A DNA stretch of 64,000 nucleotides from Rusavskia elegans. Taxonomy: Eukaryota; Ascomycota; Lecanoromycetes; Teloschistales; Teloschistaceae. Within the stretch, counting starts at the first letter, position 1. The number at the start of each line of letters is the position of its first letter. Below are positions 12,200 to 23,537 of this stretch, one piece after another. The stretch lies in the NCBI GenBank assembly GCA_011316305.1, contig SAUG01000102.1:62001-126000 (forward strand). The letters run 5' to 3'. The notes beneath the pieces are model-generated. The model was not told the DNA's origin and did no database searches. It was given only the letters and a program-made list of their open reading frames with translations. Position numbers and translations under genes: made by a program.

Positions 12200-12742
12200 G
12201 GTGAAGAGTATTGTAAAATAACAAAATCTCTGGACAATTGAAATCGTGTTCGAGGCCAATGACACTTAACTGTGGACCGATCACCGTTGTACCATTGGGC
12301 AAGTGATCGGCAGAGTAGTGCTTTCTCAGTGATCTAGAGATCTCTTATAGTACAATTTGCCAAGTGAAGTGTTTCACCTCCATTGACCCCGTCAAAGGGC
12401 CGTGCATCCCTTACTTTGCTAAGGTCTTCGATTCTGTTTCAGGGGCTCGGCGAGCAGGGAAATCCAGAAACTAAGCCTATTGTCTTATGCAATTGGTTGT
12501 ATCCGATATAGGTAGCAGTCGAGGTATCCGATACCTACGTCCGCTAAGTTGAAGAGATACTGAGAATATCCAAACTATTCTGCTCACCGCGAGAGAGGGT
12601 TTCAGACGGAGTCCATTCTGCGAAGACCCATTTCTGCAGCGGAAGGGATATGTCCAAATGAGCATTCAACCTATGTACATGATGCGGAGACCTGGAAAAA
12701 GGGAACGCGATCCAATCATAAACGGTCAATTACGAGAAGTTT
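12200..12742. other. Intergenic region between convergent genes
   Basis: This stretch separates the stop codons of the CCCH-Smr gene (+) and ADK2 (-). I see no gene-like frame, repeat or RNA. Confidence 0.55.
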
Positions 12743-13560
12743 TCAAGCAAAGCGCGAGTCCAGTTCCTGGAATAGCTTCGGAGTGATCTCATTGCTGCTG
12801 TTCCCCTTGACAGTCCACAGTACGTTCTTCCGGTCGTAGTGGTCCAGTAGGGGCTGACTCGTCTCGTCGAACTTCTTCAACCTTTGCTTCCATGTTTCCT
12901 CATCATCATCCGCTCTTTTCGTCAACGACTCTCCCGTGATATCATCTTTGCCAGGGACCTTAGGTGCGTTGAAGTCGGTATTGTATACTCTGCCGCTGGG
13001 CGCATGTACCCAGCGTGACGCTATCCGCGAGAGAATGATGTTCACGGGGGTGATGAGAGATACGACGAGATTTATAGGGATCAGACTGTCGAGTCGTGCC
13101 GCTTGAGTAGATGTGCGAGGAAATCCGTCGAGGATGAAAGATGCCGAGGGGTTTTTTGAGGGTTGTGCCGGGCTGGGGTCCGTGACGGAGGATTGGGTTG
13201 AGACCCAGCGGTTGGACTTCAGTTTGTCGAGGATGAGTTTCAGCATCATCTCATCTGGGACGAGGTTGCCGGCTTTGATGAAGGCTTCCGCTTCGAGGCC
13301 TGTGTAGCATGGAGGGCATGTGAGTTCAAGACGCCGGTATTGCATATACGAGGAATGGACTTCTTTCGGGAAGAAAACGGAGATTTTATTGTACCCAATG
13401 GAGTTCTATTTCGAACACCTTCCCGTAATAGATCGCCGGAGCTCACAGCGGAGAGTTGCGGATATCGCTTCATGAGGCGCTCTGCTTGTGTTCCTTTTCC
13501 TACACCTGGGGCGCCAACGAGTATTATACGTGCCGCCCTCTTGAACTCTTTAGTCGACAT
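12743..13560 (-). CDS. ADK2: Mitochondrial adenylate kinase (GTP:AMP phosphotransferase, Adk2/AK3 type)
   Basis: Two exons, 13395-13560 and 12743-13299, are separated by a 95-nt intron and give 240 aa. The P-loop GAPGVGKGT lies at residues 16-24, followed by SSGDLLREGVRNRTPLGLEAEAF across the splice junction, FILDGFPRT, and a long LID domain (WVHAPSGRVYN ... PKVPGKDDITGESL) without zinc-binding cysteines. This LID and the PLGLEA wording fit the GTP-using mitochondrial matrix AK3/Adk2 branch rather than cytosolic Adk1. The enzyme converts GTP and AMP to GDP and ADP. There is no cleavable presequence, which is normal for Adk2. It is divergent from the LETM1 gene, also mitochondrial. Confidence 0.9.
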
Positions 13561-14068
13561 ATTGGATTCAGCGCTTTGTAAGATAGCGGGTCTTTGGTGA
13601 GATTATGAAAGGGATGTGACGAAAGGTCGATAGGAAGGAGAGGAGGAAGCCAGGGGCACCTGTCACTGGACAGGGCCTGAAGCGCAAGGCTTCGAGATAG
13701 GTGGCTAGGGAAGCATACTGGCAGAGACAATGGCTTGCTGCTACAGCTGCAGCGGCGTGGGCACTCGGCCGCGTAGACGAAAGAGACGGTGTTGGGATGA
13801 GGGAGGGGGTGGTCGGTCAAAGTGACTTGCGGAGAAGATTATTGGGCCGAGAATCTAGCGCCATAACAGTCAGCCCTATAGAGTATTACAAGGTACTTTT
13901 TGCAAGGGGGCATCTTCTTTTGAACCCTGAACACGAGATCGCAGTCACTCTACGCCACGAGTCTCTTCCCCATCATGCATCCCTTATCGACTGTTGTCCA
14001 AATTCGGTAGCGCTCAGCTCGATCCCAGATATATTTGCGAAACCTTGTTGTCCTCTGTTATCGCCAGC
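13561..14068. promoter_or_regulatory. Divergent promoter region, ADK2 / LETM1 gene
   Basis: 508 bp lie between the two start codons. Nothing in it looks coding: the + strand frames are interrupted before the LETM1 ATG at 14069. The shared region could co-regulate the two mitochondrial genes. Confidence 0.45.
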
Positions 14069-15831
14069 ATGAGTGCTTCAGCTAGACTGGTCTGCCACGG
14101 GTCTACGAGCCAAATACTCCGTCATGGTAGTAAGTCCAATCAAGATTCTTGGCTGTATTGCGGATCACTGATGAAGATGCAGGTACTATACCGCGAAGCA
14201 GTGCGACTTCTCCATCATCTGCCGGGTCCGCCTTTCTCCGAAGTCACCTTCGACTACTACCACCTCACCAACAGATTCTCACCGTACTCCGTCGAAGACA
14301 TCTCTATTCCACCGATACCTCCACACATGGCAGCAGCGCGGGTGGGTTTCCACCTCCCGGGTTCAATCCAGAAGAAGCCAGGAAACCATTACCGCCGGAT
14401 GAGTCCAAGAGAACATCGGAGACCAAGCCATCCTCCGAGACCGCCTCCTCCGTGAGCGCGCATACTACCAAGGCAGCTTCACAAGAGGCTGTCACTGGGG
14501 TCCCAAAAACTAAAGCACAGGAGGAGAAGAGCCTCGCTGAACTGGCCGCTGACAAGGCATCTGCAACGAAGCTAGATGAGAAAATCGCGGCCGAGTCCAA
14601 AAAGGATCAGAGGAAACTCACCATAATGCAAAAAATCAAAAAGGAGATCCAGCACTACTGGGATGGCACGAAATTGTTGGCCACAGAGGTCAAGATAAGC
14701 ACTAAGTTGGCGCTGCGGATGGCAGCTGGGTACGAGCTTAGTCGAAGGGAAAACCGTCAACTCCAGAGGACCGTTCAGGATCTTGCTCGACTAGTACCTT
14801 TCTCCGCTTTCGTCATCGTTCCGTTCGCAGAGCTGTTGCTCCCAGTGGCGTTAAAACTATTCCCCAACTTATTACCAAGCACATATGAAGGTCAAAAGTC
14901 TAAGGATGCCAAAGCCACAAGTCTCAGAACGACTCGTAAAGAAGTCAGCAATTTCTTGCGGGATACCTTGAAGGAAACAGGCTTGCCAGTCAGCGCCGTC
15001 AATGCTCACAAGGAGGAGTTCGCCGAATTTTTCCGTAAGGTGCGCACTACTGGTCAATCTCCAACGCAAGAGGATGTCATCAAGGTCTGCAAGATCTTTA
15101 AGGACGACCTGACACTGGACAACTTATCGCGCCCGCAACTAGTGGGCATGGCGAGGTACATGAACCTCAACGCCTTTGGGACGGATATGCTCCTGCGCTA
15201 CCAGATCCGCCGCCGTATGCGACAGATCAAACTTGACGATCGTGCCATCTCGTATGAAGGCGTCGAAAGTCTTTCCGTTCCCGAACTACAGAATGCCTGC
15301 GCGTCCCGGGGACTCCGGACACAAGGCATGAGCCCGGGCCGACTACGGGATGATCTCCAGATGTGGCTCGACCTTCGTCTCAAATATGGTCTACCATCAA
15401 CACTACTTGTTCTCAGTAACGCTTTCATGTACACTCAAGGCAAAGATTCAGAGATTAGTTCCCAGATCGACGCCCTGCAATCGGTGCTGTCATCGATCCC
15501 TGAGGAACTATTCCACGAGATCGAACTGGAGGTGCACAGCGCTGAGGGTGCAGCAACCAACAAACAGAGACTAGAAGTCCTGAAGGAGCAGCAGGAATTG
15601 ATCGAAGAGGAGAATGAGCAGAATGAGGAGAACGGAAACACGGGCCAGGCAGCGCCCAAAGATGACGAGAATATTGACGAAGAGGATCAGAGGAAGGCGA
15701 CAGCGAAGAAGGAGGCGCAGCAGCAGTCGGAGGCGGCTGAAGCCGAGAAGGACGCCGGGGAGGTAGTCGAACAGGAGCGGAAAGAACCGGAAACGAAAAA
15801 GGAGAGCACAGAAGAGTCAAGGAAGACATGA
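14069..15831 (+). CDS. LETM1/Mdm38-type mitochondrial inner-membrane protein
   Basis: Exons are 14069-14129 and 14183-15831, with a 53-nt intron, giving 569 aa. The N-terminus is rich in Ser and Arg with few acidic residues, as expected for a mitochondrial targeting sequence. One strong membrane segment (FSAFVIVPFAELLLPVALKL, about residues 225-247) is followed by the LETM1 ribosome-binding-like domain: FLRDTLKETG, FARYMNL-like RYMNLNAFGTDMLLRYQ, and the LRTQGMSPGRLRDDLQMWLDL motif. The last ~90 residues are a Glu/Gln/Lys-rich coiled coil. LETM1 proteins mediate K+/H+ (or Ca2+) exchange across the inner membrane and, in yeast, assist insertion of proteins made in mitochondria. The start ATG was chosen because the short first exon joins in frame at a good GTAAGT donor. 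Confidence 0.9.
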
Positions 15832-16457
15832 CATTGACCTGTTCGATTATTGGATTGTACGCTACTCAACTATAGACATGCATTTGGAGGCATCGAGTCC
15901 GGAGGAAGTCACGATTGGGAAGCAGACCATCCTGGCTAAATATGGCCACGGAAACACATAGATTTTTCTTCAAAGAACCGAGATCTCACAAGTATTTCTC
16001 CTGTACCGCAGCTTCTCAGCCCTTTCCCTGGACTGGCAACGAAGCGTCTCATTACATAAAATGGACATCAAGACCGTAGAGCCATATAATCGTGCGCTCC
16101 CACTAGCCACGTATATCCAGATGACTCCATCTAGACCGATACATCGATGTTGTACCAATTGCGAGGCGTTAGATACAGAATCAGCTCTCCTTCCTACACG
16201 TTCTCACCAACAGTGTGCAAATAAAATCATGAAGGTGACTCATGCACCTGCGGAGTAAGAATTGACTCTCTGTCGTACAATATGAAATGTGGCTGACTCC
16301 GGAAAACTTGCTCGGGACATGTGACCAAAAATTGAAAAGGTATATATATCGACACCTTCTCTTCTGTCCATCCATCATCCATCCATACTTCCTTCGAGAT
16401 CCAAGCCCTCGACCTGATTTTCAAGATACTGGGGCGCAGCGCCTTTACTCACCAAAC
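15832..16457. promoter_or_regulatory. Intergenic region with TATA-like box upstream of the DUF4419 gene
   Basis: The region holds a tatatatat run at 16341-16349, about 110 bp before ATG 16458, and a CATC-rich tract at 16366-16386. The DUF4419 frame is open back to an earlier ATG at 16287, but that would put the TATA-like run inside the coding sequence, so the later ATG is preferred. Nothing else was seen. Confidence 0.45.
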
Positions 16458-17582
16458 ATGCCAGTCACCGTCAAGCCTGCCAGTCACCCGGCGAGTCATA
16501 TACGGTCCAAGCCATACGATCCCGTGAAAAGCCCCTTGGAATTACTGAATCAAGCTTGTTTCGCAGGGCGCAAAGGATCCGAGGGACTTTTGCAATCATG
16601 TTTCGATCCACAGACAGTACGTTCGATCGGTGCCTCCTCGAATGGATTCGTCAAGGGCGCGATCCGAGCTTATAGCGACCACCACCACCTCCGTATCCGC
16701 CCGGAAGACGTCTGGTTCGCCATTCTTTCGCAGCTCAGCCTCTACATCAATGCCCATGCTGAAGAATTCCGTGGCAAATTCGTCTCTCATGAAGGAAAGA
16801 AAGAACTCGAGTTGATTTACGATGGGACTCGATTTACAGTTGATTTCGGTCGAATTGCTAAGGACATGGGTGAGTTTATCGAGGCAAATGTTGTTGACGC
16901 TGAACTTCGTGAATGGATGATGCCAGCTTTTACCACCACGACACAAAACGATGTGGTGGTCGCATCGATCCTTTTAATGGGACTTACGCAGAAGTACTTC
17001 GACTTCAAAATATACCTGAGGTGCGGCCTACCGTCGGTTACTTTGCTAGGGGAAAGATCGGATTGGGAGTTGATCCTGACGAGGATTGAGAAGTTGAAAG
17101 ATTACGGAGAAGAACCAACGGAGTTCTACAAGCTTCTTCGACCAGTAATCTCGAGATTCGTCGGTAGCTTTGACGATCCAACATCAAAAGAGACCGTCAA
17201 GTTCTGGCAACGTATCGCTCATTATATCCCTGGAATGAGTGGGCCGAGTTACTACTCGGGATGGATTACTGCATTTTGCTTCTGGGGTGCAGAAGGCAAG
17301 ACATTGTGGAAGCCACGATCTTGTCCCAGGTACATGGAAGACCCAGCGTTGGAGTTGGACGGCGTGGCATACCATCTGATTGAGTCGGACGACATACCGG
17401 CTGGCTTCACCTCAGTACCCGTCAAGGTGGACGATAATGGCTATGTGTTCATGGCAAAGATGGTCGCTGGTTCAATCGGCACGAGGTATATTGGAGATGA
17501 CACGATGCAGCCTGAAAGCGGTTGGTGGATGTTCGAGGATGACCGTGGACAGTCGGAAGAACAGACTGGACGGAGAAGGTAA
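16458..17582 (+). CDS. DUF4419 domain protein
   Basis: This is a single exon of 374 aa from MPVTVKP. The order of conserved segments fits DUF4419: GFVKGAIRAYSDHHHLRIRP, then DVWFAILSQLSLYINAHAEEFR, then IYDGTRFTVDFGRIAK, then MMPAFTTTTQNDVVVASILLMG, and FCFWGAEGKTLW further on. The function of this family is not established; it occurs in fungi and in some other eukaryotes and bacteria. There is no signal peptide or membrane segment, so a cytosolic or nuclear location is likely. The family assignment rests on remembered motif wording and not on a search. It runs in the same direction as the thioredoxin reductase gene downstream. Confidence 0.78.
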   Translation: MPVTVKPASHPASHIRSKPYDPVKSPLELLNQACFAGRKGSEGLLQSCFDPQTVRSIGASSNGFVKGAIRAYSDHHHLRIRPEDVWFAILSQLSLYINAHAEEFRGKFVSHEGKKELELIYDGTRFTVDFGRIAKDMGEFIEANVVDAELREWMMPAFTTTTQNDVVVASILLMGLTQKYFDFKIYLRCGLPSVTLLGERSDWELILTRIEKLKDYGEEPTEFYKLLRPVISRFVGSFDDPTSKETVKFWQRIAHYIPGMSGPSYYSGWITAFCFWGAEGKTLWKPRSCPRYMEDPALELDGVAYHLIESDDIPAGFTSVPVKVDDNGYVFMAKMVAGSIGTRYIGDDTMQPESGWWMFEDDRGQSEEQTGRRR

Positions 17583-18078
17583 TTGATGAGGAATCATCCA
17601 TCGACTGCTGGTAGGCGTCCGAAGTAGGATAATTTATGTATGTTGTAGTGATGACAGAAAGACCCCTAAATGGAGTTATTAATAGTGCAACCAAAGTTTA
17701 GTTCAACCTCCAAAGATCATTTGCAAGTAACCCGAACTCCGGCAGACAAGAGTACATAGAAGATTCTGTCATACGTTACTAGAGAATGAGTTCTTTCGTT
17801 ATTCTACATGATATGCATACTCAATGACTAATTGACTGTACGCCTTTCTTCTGTTGTGTCCCTTACAAACCCAAATATTCCATCCCATCTCCAAATCTTC
17901 AAGCAGTGAACCTCTCATTCCAATCTTCAAACTGTTTTCCCGCGCCTTCCACCGTTTCTCTGCTTCTCCCTTCCGCTCAGCCATCACCCTCCCTCTCGTC
18001 GCCTCCACCACCTCTCTCACCCAACGCTCCTCGCCCTTCCTCCCTCCCACAACCGCCTTCAACCTCCCCCGCCGCACC
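17583..18078. promoter_or_regulatory. Intergenic region including an in-frame ATG-less extension of thioredoxin reductase
   Basis: From 17836 to 18078 the thioredoxin reductase frame stays open with no ATG. Its translation is rich in Ser, Arg, Phe and Pro with a single acidic residue, like a mitochondrial presequence (see findings). Upstream of that I see only ordinary intergenic sequence. Confidence 0.5.
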
Positions 18079-19211
18079 ATGCACTCCCGCGTCGTAATCA
18101 TCGGCTCCGGCCCCGCCGCTCACACCGCCGCCGTCTACCTCTCCCGCGCCGAACTCTCCCCCATCCTCTACGAAGGCATGCTCGCCAACGGCATCGCCGC
18201 GGGCGGCCAACTAACCACCACCACCGACGTCGAAAACTACCCGGGCTTCCCCGACGGCGTCGGCGGCCAAGAACTCATGGACAAGATGCGCGCTCAGAGC
18301 ATCCGTTTCGGCACCGATGTCCGCACCCAAACGATCTCCAAAATCGATCTCCGCAGCCGCCCTTTCAAGATCTGGAAGGAATATAACGACGATAAAGAAG
18401 AGCCTGAGATGACGGCCGATGCGGTAATCATTGCCACTGGCGCATCGGCGCGAAGGCTGGATTTGCCAGGGGAGGAGAAGTACTGGCAGAATGGGATAAG
18501 CGCCTGCGCGGTGTGCGACGGGGCGGTGCCGATATTCCGCAACAAACCGCTGGTGGTGATCGGAGGCGGGGATTCAGCGGCGGAGGAGGCGATGTTTCTG
18601 ACCAAATACGGAAGCCACGTGACGGTTCTCGTGCGACGGGATCAGTTGCGGGCGAGCAAGACGATGGCGAAGCGGTTGCTGGCGCATCCGAAGGTGACGG
18701 TTAGGTTTAATACCGTGGCGGAGGAGGTGGTGGGGCAGGATAAGCCGAGGGGGTTGATGACGGGGATGAGGGTGAAGGATTTGAAGAGTGGAGAGGTCGA
18801 GGATATCAAGGCTAATGGGCTTTTCTATGCTGTGGGTCATGATCCGGCGACGGCGTTGGTGAAGGGCCAGGTCGATTGTGATGCAGAGGGGTATATTCTT
18901 ACGAAACCCGGGACGACGTATACGAATATCGAAGGGGTGTTTGCGGCGGGGGACGTGCAGGATAAGAGGTATCGACAAGCTATTACCAGTGCTGGTAAGC
19001 TTCGCAACATTATTTACATGCTATAGGTGATTGTTTCGCTGACATATGGGGATGCAAAACAGGGTCCGGATGTATCGCCGCACTGGAAGCCGAAAAGTAC
19101 CTGGCTGAACTGGAAGACGTGCCCGTGACCAACGGAGTGGAAGGCGACAACGAGGTGACCAAGCCTACGAATAGTGAGGCGCCGGAATACAGGTCGAATC
19201 CGCTGCTATAG
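18079..19211 (+). CDS. Thioredoxin reductase (NADPH)
   Basis: Exons are 18079-18994 and 19063-19211, with a 68-nt intron, giving 354 aa. The FAD-binding GSGPAA lies at residues 9-14, [16 protein letters not shown] follows, the redox pair CAVC is at C143 and C146, the NADPH-binding [10 protein letters not shown] comes next, and [30 protein letters not shown] lies near the end, across the splice junction. This is the low-molecular-weight type shared by bacteria, fungi and plants. It reduces thioredoxin with NADPH and serves sulfate assimilation, ribonucleotide reduction and peroxide defence. The first half has almost only C at third codon positions, while the second half is G-rich. The first in-frame ATG gives a cytosolic enzyme. 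Confidence 0.95.
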
Positions 19212-19712
19212 AGTAGATGCTACCGATTTGAGCGTTAATCAACTTCACGACGTTATTCCAACTCGAGACAAGACTATAGAATCTAGAAATTGGATGGCTT
19301 GACTGTTTATGAATCACAGGAAGAGAGCTGACGTACGAAGTTGATATTCAGTCACAGACTACAGATCTAGACCTTGAATGAGCGCTGGCCCTGAGTGCTT
19401 CGAAATTGTAGGGACCTTGGCATCTTGACAGCTGTGCCGAATTTTGATCCGTAACAGGGATCCAATTCGTAGATAGCACTCGTGGTCACTGATACCAGAA
19501 GGTGATAACTTACATAGATAGACAAGGCGAAACAGCATAGCTTCATCCATGGCCCTGCATAGGCCGTAGCCAGGCTAAGAATAAATCGTACTCAAACATG
19601 ACTTTTTGTAGCATCTGCCTGCTAATAGCATATCGCTCAGCGGTAAACAAAACCCATACAATCTGCCTCCCCCTTCCAACCAAACCCATCGCTCATCACC
19701 ATCATCAATGTC
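19212..19712. other. Intergenic region between convergent genes
   Basis: This stretch lies between the stop codons of thioredoxin reductase and AMS1. Only short frames of poor composition are present; I see no repeat. Confidence 0.55.
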
Positions 19713-22700
19713 TCAAAGCTGCAACCGGAACGTAGCGACCTCAAACGCCCTCAATTCAATCATACATTTCCCACCATCAAACTTCACTTCCGCCCCATCA
19801 TCCTCCAGCAGGTTCACCTTCTCAATCTTCTTCACATCCAGCACTTCTCCATCGACGCAAATACACCCTCTGGCTTTGCCACCTAAGCTTTCGTAGATTC
19901 GGATGACGATGCTGCGGCCCTTGCGAGAGGGTAGTTCGCCCCGAGAGACGTCTTCGTCGTCTTCGCCGCGCTTGATGGTGTCGAGGACGAGAGCGGGGGA
20001 GCCGGTGAGCTGGATGCTGTTCAAGAGGGAGACGGAGCCACTCGGGGTCGAGGATCCATGGAAGAGTTTGAAAGGATGGTTGAAGTTGCGGGCCGTGCGA
20101 ATGGTTCGATGATCCAGGGGACCGGAGTGAGGAAGGATGGCGTAGCGGATGTAGTGGCGGCCTGTCGTCGAAGTATGTATCGTTAGCTTCATACGGTACA
20201 CGAGAAGAAGAGGCTGGGAAGCATGGTGACTTACCCATATCAGCATGTGCATCTGGTGCTGTCGGGGCGCGCAGCAGAGATAACCGCATCAGGTTGCCGG
20301 CGGTGGCGAAGCCGTACTTGCTATCGTTCAGGATGGATACCCCGTATCCGGCCTCCGACAGATCGGCCCATCTGTGACAGCACACCTCGAATTTCGCCAT
20401 GTCCCAGCTGGTGTTGTAGTGAGTTGGACGGCGGTTGATACCGAATTGAGTCTCGTAGGAGGCTTCGGTGTTGCGAATATCGACTGGAAATTCGACCTTG
20501 AGGAATTTCATAGTCTCGCGCCATTCAACCTCGCTAGACATTTCGATATACGATGGTTGGTCTTCGACGCTTGCGGCGAGGCTGATGGTCGTTTTGACCC
20601 AGCTGTCTTCGCTGATCTTGGTCTCTGTACATAGACTGACCATGTGCGGTCCCTTTTCCACAATGTAACTCTTGCTGGGCAGAAGCTCTTGCCTGGAGCG
20701 AAGATGGTAGACTTCTACATCCCAGCCTTGCCAGTACAGAGGTTTGTCATCAAAGATCACCAGCTGGTTGGCTTTTTGGCCTTCAGGAATCAGTTCGCGG
20801 TCCTCGGCCAGGTCTACTAGAGAAGTGATGGCGCCATTCTCCACCGTGACTCCGAAATGTTCATTCGATAGCTGGAAGACTCCCTCCTCGAGCTTTCCAA
20901 TTGATGCCGGAGACTTGCTGATGCCAGAGAACGTTTTGACACTGGCCATTCCTGGACCGCCAGAGACCAAAGCATATTCCTCTGAGCCTGGCACCTTGGC
21001 GATTTCCGCACGCCGCCATGGAAGTGTATTGACAGCCTTCAGCTCCCTGTCATGGTTTGCGGTGGTGTGGAGCTCAAGAGCGGACATAGCACCCTTAAGT
21101 AGCTTGTCACCGGCCTTGAATACCTTTGCGTAGAGCTCGTCGCAGTCTCGATATACCATTTCAATACTGCTTCCTGGAAGGGTATCGTGGAATTGACAAA
21201 GAAGGACATCCTCCCAGATATCATCGATTGCTTTTTTCGGGTATTGATACTTGCTATCCTTAAGGGTCGCAACGGTAGCAAGATACTCAATATCATGGAG
21301 CATGATTTCGCACTTCCGATTATTCCACTTATTGTTGGCTTGCGAGGTGTAGGTCCCTCTATGTAATTCAAGATACAGCTCGCCATACCAGGTGACAAAC
21401 TCAGTTCCGTTCTCGGCTTTCTTTTCAAGCCTTGCAAAGTAATCGTCGACCGAGTCTCCCATCTTTACCCGTGCCAACCGGCCGGTCTTGTCGCTTAGAC
21501 CCCGACACCTCCTCAACTTCTCGAGCATCTCAGAGGTAGGCCCACCACCTCCATCGCCGTATCCGAAGACCAGTAATCCGGTATTGTCCTGATCCATGGA
21601 CTTATGTTGTGAAAGACTGCGACTAACATCGCCAAAGTGAGCCTCGGCGGTGTATGTCTCGTCTGGTGCCATATGGCAGAGAACTTGACTTCCATCCAAC
21701 GAGACCCAGCTGAACGTGGTATGAGGAAAGGTGTTGATGTTATTCCAGGAAAGCTTCTGGGTGAAGAATCTGCTCATGCCGGCGAGGCGGCACAGCTGAG
21801 GCAACTGACTCGAGTATCCGAAAGTGTCTGGCAGCCAAAAAGTCTTGCATCGTTCCCCAAAACGGCTCTCAAAATATCGCTGTCCATATAGAAATTGCCG
21901 AACGAGCGACTCTCCACCCGGCAAATTGGTGTCATGTTCAACCCAGCTTCCGCCAATGGGCTGGAAGGTGCCCTCTTTGACTTTTGACTTGACTCGGTCA
22001 TAGAGTTTCGGATATATCGTCTCCAACCATTTATATTGTTGAGCCTGGGAGCACGTAAAGCGATGTTCTGGGTAGCGATCCATTAGGTCGCATTGGTTGG
22101 ACCAAGATCTGGCAATCTTGCGTTTTGTCTCCGCCCAGGGCCAGAGCCAAGTTGTATCGATATGACAGTGACCAATAGCATAGACATGCGGCTCTTTCTC
22201 TGATTCATAAACTTTGGATGAGTCGACGTTACCAACATACTTCCGGGCGATCTCCCGACCCTGAAGGATTGAATCTTGGGTGCCATGCCCGGCAATGAAG
22301 GTATCCATGATCTCGTTACATATCTGCAGAGCTTGGTGCTCCTCCCATGAGTCTTCGGGGAACTCACGAGCCGCATCCCCGATAATCCAGAAGTCCACAA
22401 ACAATGCTCTTGCTTCGAGGTTGACGGCGACAATGTCCGCCAGCTTCAATTGAAAGTATCGATTTGGTGGCGGTGGCTGTATAATGTCACCGATACCGTT
22501 GCCCATAATGTCGTTGCAAGCCATTTCGATGTAGAAACGATGTGATTTGCCGTCGCGGAAGCTGTCTGGTAGGATCCATTCGATGCGTCGTTTTCCGCCG
22601 CCAGTCAGCCCCTGCAGAGGCTCGCCATCCTCGGTCCATATGAGCCCTTCGTTGTCTGCGTCCCAGAGAAATTCGATATGCTCCTTCTCCTGGAGATCTC

Positions 22701-23104
22701 GGGGTACCTTGAGCTCAATCTTGATCCAATGGGTTGACCAGCTAGGACCGAAGGATGCACCAACATGGGTATCTTTGAACTCGTGAGATGTGGCTTCTTC
22801 AAATGTTGGTCTGGTCAGATCCGGAGGCGAATAGACTTGGAGCTTTACGTATTCGTCGCCAGATGCCCGGCCTTCGTATATTGCCCTGAAACATTGGACA
22901 TCAGTTTAGCAAGTGGACTTGGGCGATAGCGAAAGCGATGACGAAGATACCCGCTTACGCCTGCAAGTTTTGGGAGCTATATTGGCCATTGCTGGTAAAT
23001 TGACCCAATCTCTCTTTGTAAATGGAGTGAATTTGTTGCCCGACAGGACGGGCTGCGAGTTTTGGGAGCAAGGTGCTCAGCGTTTGTGGTTTACCGCCGC
23101 CCAT
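19713..23104 (-). CDS. AMS1: Vacuolar alpha-mannosidase Ams1 (GH38)
   Basis: Exons are 22959-23104, 20235-22885 and 19713-20161, with two 73-nt introns, giving 1,081 aa, close to yeast Ams1. An N-terminal region with FGPSWSTHW and WDADNEGLIW precedes the GH38 catalytic domain: zinc ligands in HCHIDTTWLWPW (H288, H290-D292), nucleophile in FWLPDTFGYS (D402), FGYGDGGGG and QFHDTLPGSS. The C-terminal beta-domains include YNTSWDMAKFEVCCHRWADLSE. There is no signal peptide, as expected: Ams1 reaches the vacuole directly from the cytosol by the Cvt/selective autophagy route and trims free oligomannosides. The middle exon runs on past its true donor for some 130 codons in the same frame, but the splice to GRHYIRYAI restores the family C-terminus. 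Confidence 0.93.
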
Positions 23105-23537
23105 GGCTACGATTGCAAGACAGACTCAGGTCAAGGTGAGGATATATGCAAGCAAGCTCGAATGAAAATGGGGGCATGTCTTGGAGGTGACGTCTACCAA
23201 CTTTACCTGACGAACCCCTATGGGCCTATATTAGCGCCCGAGACACCCGAGGATCTGCGGGGCAAGATCCCACGTGGAGACGCACGGATCAAGCCACTAG
23301 CGTTGCCATATGATGTCGAAAAAAGGGGCACTGGCATCAGCTTCGAATTGGCAGAGCACTCTGACAGGAACATTAAATATACTTGATAATGAAATACCTC
23401 TAACTTTGGAGACGGAGCAGTCTCCTAAGATCAAGATGAACAAGGTATGTGGGCACTGCAGAGCAGACGGCTTACCGTACAGTGTACATTCGGTCCACAA
23501 GTCAATGTAAGGTATTCACGACGCTGAAACCACTTCT
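23105..23537. other. Intergenic region between two - strand genes
   Basis: This is the promoter of AMS1 and the 3' flank of the unknown gene at 23538-25013. No supported gene or repeat was seen. Confidence 0.55.

Noticed and set aside
16287..16457. N-terminal extension of the DUF4419 protein from an earlier ATG
   Set aside because: The 57 extra codons span the TATA-like run and are unlike the family N-terminus; the downstream ATG was preferred.
22913..23386. 157-aa plus-strand frame
   Set aside because: It overlaps the first exon and first intron of AMS1 on the other strand and has no domain.
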